A stretch of 64,000 nucleotides of DNA from Planctomycetaceae bacterium (GTDB lineage Bacteria; Planctomycetota; Planctomycetia; Pirellulales; Pirellulaceae). The notes beneath the pieces are model-generated. The model saw nothing but the letters and a program-made list of their open reading frames with translations, was not told where the DNA came from and did not search any database. The stretch is from the NCBI GenBank assembly GCA_020638975.1, contig JACKHN010000005.1:310001-374000 (forward strand), read 5' to 3'. The position numbers and the translations under genes were made by a program. Below are positions 27,429-36,100 of the stretch, piece after piece (positions within the stretch are counted from its first letter, which is position 1; each line of letters begins with the position of its first letter).

Positions 27429-28148
27429 TTACGTGCCTTCCTTCGCCGGCAGTCGCTTCTCGATCTCGTCAAATCGCTTTTCCAACGATTTTTCGAAGGC
27501 CTGGAACCATGCTGGCTTGGAAGCTTCCGCAGTCTCCGGAGCCGCGTCTGCGGTGGGCAAGCGGTCGTTAAGCGTCTTGTTGATTTGGGCCAGCTCTTGA
27601 ACCAATACACCATTCGCGCCGCTCGCACCTTGCAGCACCTGAACACGGGCGTCGGTTTTGACAAGTTGTTCTCCAATGGCCTGCGAGATGCCGGCGTTGT
27701 TAATCAAACGACCGCGCAGGTCTGCCTGTCCTTCTTTGAGTTCCGCCAGTGTCGCGCGGATGGCGGTGAGGTCGGCATTGGAACTCGAACTAGATCCTGA
27801 GCTTCCCGTCGAGTCGCCGTTACGACTACCGAATGCGTCTCGGATCTGGGGCAAGATCTTCAGAATTTCGATCACATCTCCCAGGCCAGCAGATGGACTG
27901 GGTGCGGCTTGCATCGGGGCGAAACCAACTGGTGCGTAGGCAACATAAGCAGGCACTGCCATAACCTCTCCCGCCGCAGCACTCGGAGATGCGGCAGGTG
28001 AGGCCGCCGGCGCGGATGATCGACCTGACCCCGAATGGCATTGGCAATGGTGCCTCCACCAACAAGCGTCAGCGTCGGACGCTGTGATTGCGAAAATGAC
28101 GGAAACTAGCGTCCAAAGAATTACGCCGTGACGCGGGTGATTAACCAT
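27429..28148 (-). CDS. Exported Cys/His-cluster coiled-coil protein
   Basis: A 239-residue protein of unknown function with a signal peptide (about 1-27), a compact Cys/His motif immediately after it (ACWWRHHCQCH, residues 28-38), an Ala/Pro/Ser-rich linker, a Ser/Gly tract (GSSGSSSSS near 125) and a helical C-terminal half ending in a coiled coil (FEKSLEKRFDEIEKRLPAK). AAAAGGAG upstream of the ATG at 28148 fixes the start. The order of parts matches the protein at 24287-24763. Lies between the caspase gene and the zinc peptidase gene, all on the minus strand; the gaps are 152 and 94 bases. Confidence 0.7.
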   Translation of the reverse strand: MVNHPRHGVILWTLVSVIFAITASDADACWWRHHCQCHSGSGRSSAPAASPAASPSAAAGEVMAVPAYVAYAPVGFAPMQAAPSPSAGLGDVIEILKILPQIRDAFGSRNGDSTGSSGSSSSSNADLTAIRATLAELKEGQADLRGRLINNAGISQAIGEQLVKTDARVQVLQGASGANGVLVQELAQINKTLNDRLPTADAAPETAEASKPAWFQAFEKSLEKRFDEIEKRLPAKEGT

Positions 28149-28300
28149 AGTTCTGCTCCTTTTAAAAAGCGGCACCCAAAACACCTGTTACCCACATACT
28201 GGAGGGGCAATATAATTCCAGGAAATCTGTAAGTCAAGCAACTTGCGCAAAATGCAACAGTCACTCCGAAGGATTGTTTGGCGGAGATTGTCTTACGATA

Positions 28301-31300
28301 TCAGTCCCCACCGTCGATAGCCTCAGACGGCGTGGCTGATTGCCCGAGTCGAATGCGAACTTTCGAGCGATTAAAGTCGAACAGCGCGGGCTCTTGAACT
28401 GGTAACCCTCGCAGCTCTCTCAACTCAAAATCCGTCAAACGTGAGTCGACTTTCATGAGCGCGGACCTGCTCGTGTTGAGCCTCATCAGTCGCGTCGTGT
28501 CAGGTGTGTCGGCGGCTGCCTTTGATAGTAGGCCTTCGTAGATGCGACGGACGTTCTGCTGCGCATGTGCCAAGCAACTGCTGAGGGTGAGCGCGTCATT
28601 GCGATCGGCGGCTTTGCGGTCAACGATACCGTCTTGGATGATGGCATAGGTCAGCAGGCCGTGTCCCAGGTCGCTGATCTCGACCGCCACTTGCTCCGAC
28701 TGACTTGCCGCCAATACCTGCATTCCCTTGTCATAGGCAAGTTGGCCCAGGCCACGGCTGCCAAAGGGGCCGATCTTGAACCCTGGTGGTTTCACGATGC
28801 TGGCTGACTGGCACGCGTCGATAATCATCACGGCTGCACCAACGTCAACATCTCGTAGCCATTTGGAAATTTCGGTACTCGAAATCGATTTTTCCAGGAC
28901 GGCCTTGGAAAGGGAGAAGTTCTTCGCGCCGATGTCGTAGGGAAAGAAATAGAATGTACCGTCGGTGGCTGTGAATCCGTGACCAGCGAAAAAGACGATA
29001 AGCACATCATCAGGAGTGGCCTTCGTTAGCAGCCTTGCGTCGCCGGGCAACCCAATCAATTCCTCATGTGCCAAGTCTGCGCTACCCAACTGTTGAAGAA
29101 CGAGCCGGATGTTCTCCTTGGTCGCATCCAGTCGCCGCGTATGCTTTCCCGTCTCCGAAATCAAGGGAATCGAAACCACATCGAAGTCGCGCGCCTCACC
29201 AAGTCGCAGCCGCATGATCCTCTCGAATTCAACGGCATCGTTCGCAGCGAATTGAAGATTCCAGGCTGGCGTCTCATAAGTATTCACGCCGACGGACAGC
29301 ACATACGCTTTCGGATGCGGCGGCGTTAAATCGGTTGGGATATTGTACTCGAAGGTTGCGATCTCGCTGCGAACACGCTGGTCATTGAACGCGTAAGCGC
29401 TCCACGTTGCCGTCTCCCCTCGCAGCCGGTGTGGCAATGCCACACCTCGAAACCACACTTTCCCACTGCCACCGACATTTGGGTGAGCGAGGATATCGGT
29501 CGCTTGCTGCCACGCCTGTAAATCGCCCTCGTTCGAGATGTCTGAAGGCGCCTCGAATCGATCGTCCATCGGTGGGAATTGCCCTACTAGTTGTCCGTCT
29601 CGAAACAGGCGCAAATCGTACGGCTTGGTCTTCATCGTCAACGGTTCTTCACCACGTACAGCGGACAACTCACCAACTTCCGCTTGAACACAGATGTCGA
29701 CGGTGTCCGAGAAGTCCCTACTTCGTTTGACCTCGACGATCCTTACGCGAGGTTGAGCTCGATTCAGTTCAGTGATATCACCCACTGGCGAAAATGACTC
29801 GCCCTTGATCTTGCGAGCGAGTAGCGACGGTTCGTAATACTGTTGCTGAAACAACGAAGGCGGTCCCGCCATAAATGGTGAATCAGAAAATATCCAATGC
29901 ACTCCGCGAGTGTTTTCGAGCGAATCAGCGTCGAATCGATTCTCTTCATCGAGAACGAACCATCCTCCGGAGCGGAGGCTGACTAACGTGCATAATGGTT
30001 GGCCTGTGCTTAGATCCCAAACGATTGACTTCTTATCGTAACTGCCGGTGACGCCTAACTTGCGGTCCGAGCTTGGTGACACCGCAACGGCGCGGATCGA
30101 ATTGAAATGTCCCTTGAAGTCCCGCACGAAAGACTTGTCGCGCAGATCAAGCAGACGGGCGATACTGTCAGAACAGCCGCAGAACGCTTGCTGCCCATCC
30201 GGAGTGAACGCGAAGTCCACAATACTGGGGCTTGTAGATTTGCCGTTCTGGACACCGGTGATGTTGTTGACATAGATTTCTGCGCGGTCATTGACTCTCC
30301 AAACATGAAAATTCCCTTTCGAGGTTGCCGCGGCGATCAGGTTCGAGTCTGCAGGCGAGAAGGCGACTGCTCGGACATCATCGCCACTGTCGACTTGGAA
30401 CTGCAAAAGTTCCTTACCGGTGAGTGGATCCCACAGTCGCACACTACCGTCGCTACCGCCTGTCGCTAGTCGATCGCCATCGGGCGAGAAACTAATTGAG
30501 GAGATGAATCCTTCGTGACCGACTAGCTCGGCAATGACTTTGGCTTGCTCCGTGTCGTAGACGCGGCACTCGGAGCCGGAACCGGCACCGGCCAGAAGCG
30601 TTTTTGTAGGGGAGTAGGCGAGCGAGGTGACGAAATATTGAACGGCAGCCACCGGGTTGGCTCGAAAGGCTTCGAAGACTCCTTCCGTCGAACCTCCCTT
30701 CAGAACGCCAACGGACCAGCCACTGCCACCCACATACGTCGTTTCATCGCGATCGGAAACAACAAAGTCAAAGAGTTCGCCTCCGCCGCGTTCGTTGAGG
30801 GTTCGTTGTTGGCCGGAATCAAGATTCCAGGCTCGCACTGTCCCGTCATTCAGCCCGAAGTAGACCTGAGCGCCATCGGAACTGAAATGCATTGCGTTGG
30901 CGATCGTCGCTTCGCCAACGAGTCGCACCGGTGTATCACTGGCACTTACGTCCCAGTTCGTCACAAAGCCCTCGGAATTGCCCGTTAGCAGCCGGCTGCG
31001 ATCCGCTGAATATGATACAGCTTTGACGTCTCCTTGCTCATCATTGAACGAACGTATCTCCTGCCCATCTGCGGTGCTCCATAACCGAGCCGTGCCGTCA
31101 GATATCCCGATGAGCAATTGCGATGCATCTGCAGAAAACTCATAGTCGTGAAAGAAATACCGGTTCGCCTTAGCGTCGCGTGCTGGCTTGAACTCATTCA
31201 GATCGACGATGAACTCGATCGTCCCGCTTTCTAGTATGGCTCGAAATAGCTTCCTTTCGTCACTCACGAAATAACAAAAGGAGTGGTCGGGTGTGATCGC

Positions 31301-32323
31301 TAAGGCGGAGATCGCAGCATCTCGTGCCGACACAACGTCTTCAATACGCTGTGCTGCGCGATGGTATCTCCTGATTGCTCCGTCCCTACAGCCGAACCAA
31401 ATGGCGTCGCCTGTCGGAGTTTCCCCGACGGCTGTAATCAGAGGTATCACCTTCGTCGCCAGTCGGTCTGTTTTGCGTTCATCGGTGATCTTCCAGAGTT
31501 CGACAGTGCTTTCCATCGTTTCGTCGTACGGGAGATCGGGTTGGCGGATGGTCAGGAAGCTTCTGCTGTCAAGAAACAAAGCATGCGTCGCAACAACTCC
31601 TTTGTAGGCTTCAGTCCAATAGTTTGCGCCAGTCTTCGCATCCCAGAGCGAAGTTGCGCCGTCGCTGGCGGTGATGATCAACGCCTCTGTTGGATCTATT
31701 GCAGCAGCGTTTGCGCCGGTTCCGAACGTTCTCAATTCACGTCCGGTCGCAGCGTCCCACAAGTAGGTCGCATCGTTACCGGTAGTTAGAATCCGCTGGG
31801 CACTGGCGGAGAACTTGACTTCCTCAATTTGCCCCCTTCCGTGCCCCGTTTGTAACCACAGCCGCGCGGTCACCGCAGATCGAGTCTGGCGGTCAGAACT
31901 CTTCGATACCATTTGCGAGTTGCCTTCAAGTCTCTCTAGGCGAACCCCGAACTCACCGACGCCACCAGGAAACGCGTGTTGTACGCGAATCTGATACTCT
32001 CCAGTCGGCAGTTCACACTCGATTGACTGGTTGACTAGATCGGGAGTATATCTCTTGCCTTTGTAATTGGCTGGATCAAACGCCTTCGAATCTTTCGGTG
32101 AAATCAGATCGAGCTGTACTTGAGTTGCGCCCGTCGTTGAGATGCGGTAGCGTCCCGCCTTGTCGACAACAAACGAAAACGTATGGAGAGGTTCCTTTGC
32201 ATTAAGGTGATTGGTGACAGATGTTTCACCAATCGAGAGCTCTTGAAAAGACTGGACAGATGTGACCGAAGTAAGCACGCACCATGCCAGGACGCACGCG
32301 AGAGGCCATCGAATAGTGGCCAT
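28301..32323 (-). CDS. Secreted WD40-repeat caspase-family peptidase
   Basis: A 1340-residue protein. Order of parts: signal peptide (1-25); a beta-rich domain at about 40-132 containing YTPDLVNQSI and PGGVGEFGVRLE; WD40 propeller repeats from about 150 to 830 (for example GHEGFISSISFSPDGDRLATGGSDGSVRLWD); a linker beta domain containing TKPYDLRLFRDGQLVGQFPP; and a caspase (C14) domain from about 1015. The catalytic dyad is intact, His1115 in FFAGHGF and Cys1171 in IDACQSAS. The chain ends with QEPALFDFNR, also found in its neighbour. The start at 32323 is chosen because it begins the signal peptide and has AGGGG upstream. Metacaspase-type enzymes cut after Arg or Lys; specificity here is unknown. 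Confidence 0.9.
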   Translation of the reverse strand: MATIRWPLACVLAWCVLTSVTSVQSFQELSIGETSVTNHLNAKEPLHTFSFVVDKAGRYRISTTGATQVQLDLISPKDSKAFDPANYKGKRYTPDLVNQSIECELPTGEYQIRVQHAFPGGVGEFGVRLERLEGNSQMVSKSSDRQTRSAVTARLWLQTGHGRGQIEEVKFSASAQRILTTGNDATYLWDAATGRELRTFGTGANAAAIDPTEALIITASDGATSLWDAKTGANYWTEAYKGVVATHALFLDSRSFLTIRQPDLPYDETMESTVELWKITDERKTDRLATKVIPLITAVGETPTGDAIWFGCRDGAIRRYHRAAQRIEDVVSARDAAISALAITPDHSFCYFVSDERKLFRAILESGTIEFIVDLNEFKPARDAKANRYFFHDYEFSADASQLLIGISDGTARLWSTADGQEIRSFNDEQGDVKAVSYSADRSRLLTGNSEGFVTNWDVSASDTPVRLVGEATIANAMHFSSDGAQVYFGLNDGTVRAWNLDSGQQRTLNERGGGELFDFVVSDRDETTYVGGSGWSVGVLKGGSTEGVFEAFRANPVAAVQYFVTSLAYSPTKTLLAGAGSGSECRVYDTEQAKVIAELVGHEGFISSISFSPDGDRLATGGSDGSVRLWDPLTGKELLQFQVDSGDDVRAVAFSPADSNLIAAATSKGNFHVWRVNDRAEIYVNNITGVQNGKSTSPSIVDFAFTPDGQQAFCGCSDSIARLLDLRDKSFVRDFKGHFNSIRAVAVSPSSDRKLGVTGSYDKKSIVWDLSTGQPLCTLVSLRSGGWFVLDEENRFDADSLENTRGVHWIFSDSPFMAGPPSLFQQQYYEPSLLARKIKGESFSPVGDITELNRAQPRVRIVEVKRSRDFSDTVDICVQAEVGELSAVRGEEPLTMKTKPYDLRLFRDGQLVGQFPPMDDRFEAPSDISNEGDLQAWQQATDILAHPNVGGSGKVWFRGVALPHRLRGETATWSAYAFNDQRVRSEIATFEYNIPTDLTPPHPKAYVLSVGVNTYETPAWNLQFAANDAVEFERIMRLRLGEARDFDVVSIPLISETGKHTRRLDATKENIRLVLQQLGSADLAHEELIGLPGDARLLTKATPDDVLIVFFAGHGFTATDGTFYFFPYDIGAKNFSLSKAVLEKSISSTEISKWLRDVDVGAAVMIIDACQSASIVKPPGFKIGPFGSRGLGQLAYDKGMQVLAASQSEQVAVEISDLGHGLLTYAIIQDGIVDRKAADRNDALTLSSCLAHAQQNVRRIYEGLLSKAAADTPDTTRLMRLNTSRSALMKVDSRLTDFELRELRGLPVQEPALFDFNRSKVRIRLGQSATPSEAIDGGD

Positions 32324-33158
32324 AGCAAAACCCCTACTAGATTCGGAGGCGAATGAACGCTGCCGTAAAACAACTACCACCGAGCGTAATTCTGTCGAAA
32401 TCATTGGCTCGTTGCAAGCAGCGAAGATCGACAAACGGCAACCACTCAAACAACTTTTCCGCAGGGCTTTTCATTTGTTGAAGTTGCACAAGATGTACGA
32501 CGGGCCTCCGAGCTCGTCGAAAAACGAGTTAGATTCATCGACGGGATCGGAAGCCCGTCGTACAAACCTCTCAGTTTGAAAAACTGAAAAGCCCTGAACT
32601 GTTCCGGAAGTTTCTTGACATCCGTGTGGAAGTTCCTGATACTGCTCGTCATTAGTTAGGGCTGCGGCGAATTTGAAGCAACCAATTGATAGACGGGGAG
32701 ATGGATTCACCTTTGTGCGCTCAATCGCGGCACCATTCTCGGGTTGGTCTAGTGCCTTTCGTTGTGAAAATCGTGACCCTCGAGCACTCCCCCCTACTTA
32801 CGCTTTATCGACTGGGATAATGCACAGAATGTTACGGTTGAACTTGCGAATGAATTGCGCGAGCGTGTGAATGTGTGCTTAGGTCGGCTAGAAAAATGTC
32901 GTCGCTGTCGATGCCGTAGACCACCAAGAGGATGCGTGTTTACAGAGGCAACTCGCGAATCTGTGTGGAGTTAACCGTTGACAACTACGCCGTTACCTTT
33001 TCCGGCAGAGAACGCGCGGTCGACCAAGTTTTTAATTTCCCTCGTCGAGCCCAGTTAGAAGGCAGTCGTGCGAGTTTAAAGCAGTGACTCAATTAACCGG
33101 GCGGTTGCCAAGTGTTTTGGGACTCTTGCTTATCGCCTATACCCCGAGTGGAAATGGG
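32324..33158. other. Divergent intergenic region between the two caspase genes
   Basis: This 835-base stretch separates the divergently transcribed caspase genes and must hold both promoters. It contains the palindromic element at 32462-32596. Short open frames around it come from the palindrome itself. In the remaining bases (about 32610-33158) I see no convincing gene, RNA or matched -35/-10 pair; a TTGACA at 32980-32985 lacks a good -10 at the right distance. Confidence 0.55.
32462..32596. repeat. 135-bp nested palindrome flanked by a direct repeat
   Basis: Outer arms CAGGGCTTTTCA (32462-32473) and TGAAAAGCCCTG (32585-32596) and inner arms GTACGACGGGC (32495-32505) and GCCCGTCGTAC (32553-32563) are exact inverted repeats. 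The flanks AACTTTTCCGG (32451-32461) and AACTGTTCCGG (32597-32607) match at 10 of 11 positions, which looks like a target-site duplication. No coding capacity. Probably a MITE distinct from the 100-bp family. Confidence 0.82.
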
Positions 33159-36100
33159 ATGCAATCTATTCACCAGCGCCATGCAGCTTTCGTCGCGTAT
33201 CTTGTCGCATTGCTCTTGTTCGAGTCTTCTCTGGTAGGGCGTGCCGAAGACATTGTCATCGATGGACCCGCTGTCTCGGGAGCGGTTTTGTCTGGCCAAC
33301 GCAGCGAGCCATTCGAGTTTAATGTTACCGAATGTCGTAGGATCAGGTTGATCACGACAGGAGTCACACAGGTACGCCTGGAAGTGAACTCCATTGATGA
33401 TAAGTCCCTGTCACTTGACCAGCCTCAATTCGACGCAAAGCGGCACTCACCAGACTTGCTCAACGAGATCCTTGAGATTGATTTGCCGAAGGGAGGGTAT
33501 CGCGTCCGTGTAACTCACAAACAACCGGGCGGTGTCGGCGAATTCAAGATCCGAGTCGAGAATGTGCCGCCGCCTGCCGAGGACAATCGAGAGGTAACAG
33601 CCAGCCTGCGCGTTCAAATGGGACACAACATCGGTGCCGTACGATCCGCCGCTTTCTCAATAGATGGTGCCTCAGTCGTCACCGTTGGAACGGATGCCAG
33701 CTTCCTCTGGAAAGTGAGTTCCGGGCTAATGCTAAGAGAATTTGACTTCCCGGCAATCTGTTGCGATGTTTCGCCCGACAATCGTTTCGTCTTACTGGGC
33801 AGCGAAACGGGCGAGGTCGGGTTGTGGGACTTGTCAGTCGCTGGCAAACGTTGGAGCCAACAGGTGCGTGAAGGCCGAATCTCTCACCTTCGGTTTCTGA
33901 CCAATAGTCGATTTCTGGTTGTTGCCGCGCGGAGCGAGGTGAAGCCATCAACTTTGGACATGTGCGAAATCTGGGATCTCGGGCCAGAGAACACTTTGCG
34001 GCGAACTAACCAGTTGCAGTTGCCAGCGATTTCCTCGGTCGGTTTCGAACAGCGATCTCAAAGTCTCTGGCTGGGAACGGCGTACGGTTCGATCTGGAGA
34101 ACTGACGCGTCGCTCGACGCTCCAGTCGAAGTGGTTGCAGAACGAAATTCTGAGATCTCAGCAATCGCCGTATCGCCATCGCAAAACGAATTGTTTTGGG
34201 TCGAGTCGGCACACGGGCAATTGCAGCGGTCGAGGCTGATCGCGGGCCGACCGGACGTGGCGGGAAAGTGTGAGGTCGTGCATGAGTTTTCTGATCGATG
34301 GAATACCTATGCGTTCTCCCGGGACGCGACGCGTCTAATCACTGGGAACGAATATGGGGACGTCGAAGTGTGGGAGACCAGGACGGGACGACGAATGAGG
34401 AAGCTTACGTCCGTGATGGAGAAAGAAAAATTTGAGCCGAAAGGGGGCCCCGTGCGAGTGGTCGCTGCTTCGCCAACTCCAGGCAAGTACTTTTCGGTCG
34501 ATGCTGGGAGTGCCATGACGATTTGGGACGTCGACGAACACGGGAATTGGGCGTTTGAGATGCAATGGCTCGGGCCGCCGCCGATCGCGAATGTGCTCCG
34601 CTTCAACCATGACGGGTCAACGCTGTTTGGTGGATTTGAGGATGGCTCGCTGCGCGCATGGAGTTTTTACTCCGGACGGCAAAAACCGCTCCTCCACCGG
34701 CATCTAGACCAACAGCAGCGAGGGCCTTTGGCAGGCCCGATCCAGGACCTTTATATTGACCGCGCAGCCAGCACCGTTGTCGCGAGAGATGACGAAAGAG
34801 TGCAGTTTTTCGACGCACGCGAACATGAACGGCGCCCTCTATTGCGGCAGCCACCAGTACGGCAAGTCGCGATCTTACCTGTAGAACCGGACCTGCATGT
34901 CGACGAGGCATTCGAGACGGCAATCGACAACTGCGGCGACTATGCAAGCTTACTGGCCTACGCCGAGGCGGGACGCACACTAGCGATTGTGAAAGGCGGA
35001 CGCGTTCGCGTAATGCGAGTTGCCGGCGCAGAGACAATTTATGAACATGAACATCGGGGAACGTCAGCCTTGGCGGTCTCGGACGATGGTACGCTCTTGG
35101 CTATTGGCGACGGTCATGGGCAGGTGACGATCGGAGTGCCAGCGGGCGGTTCTCGACTAGAAGAGTATCTGGTCGGCAGTTTCATCACAGGCTTGACGTT
35201 TGCGCCCGACTCTTACCGCCTCGCTGTCGCGACCAAATCGGGCGAGATCAAAGTTTGGGATCTGAACCTCAACGCCAGCCGCAGCGATGTTTATGCGGCG
35301 AACCTGAGCTTTGGCGAATACGACAAGAATGCGTCGGTCGGTCCCATTCTTAGTCTTGCGTTCACAGCGGACGGACAGCAGTTGCTGTGCGGTGGCGCTG
35401 ACCATGTCGCGCAACTGATCGATTTAAGGACTGGAAGCGTTCGTGCCTTTCGAGGGCATCATGGCCCTATCGTCTCGGTCGCGATTCCTCCCAAGTCTGA
35501 TGAAGGGACGCGAAAGATCGCAGTCACGGGAAGTCGGGATCGCACGTGTATTGTTTGGGATCGGGAGACGGCCCAAGCAATTTGTCGATTGATCAGCTTG
35601 CCCAATGGAGATTGGTTCGTTGTCGATTCGGAGGGTCGCTTCGACGCCAACCGACTTATCTATACCGACGCTCCAATCGCCCATTGGACATTCAGCGACT
35701 CACCTCTCGCGACTAGTGACCTAGCGTTGTTGCAAGAACACTTCTTCGAGCCAGGACTCTTGCCAGGGGCCCTCAATTCTAGCCGATGTGAGTTCGCCGA
35801 CTTACCAGATCTGGTAGATGTGAACCGGGCAATTCCTCAAGTCAAAATCGAATGCGTGGTTCCTCGCGATGAGCATCACGCGGATGTGTACGTGCGGGTA
35901 GGGTATGGGAAGCACAAGGTGATTCGGCGTGGAAGGAAAGTGACGACGACAACGAAACCTTACGACCTGCGTCTCTATCGCCGTGGGCAACTGGTGGGGC
36001 AGTTTCCGCCGCCAAAGGAGAATCCAAGTAGCCCGATGCACGACCTGGACCGGTGGCGCAAGGAATCTGATGTTCTCGATGGCCTGGAAAAGCAGAACGG

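Noticed and set aside
32262..32652. Overlapping frames on both strands giving similar peptides
   Set aside because: The similarity is produced by the palindrome at 32462-32596 being read on both strands.
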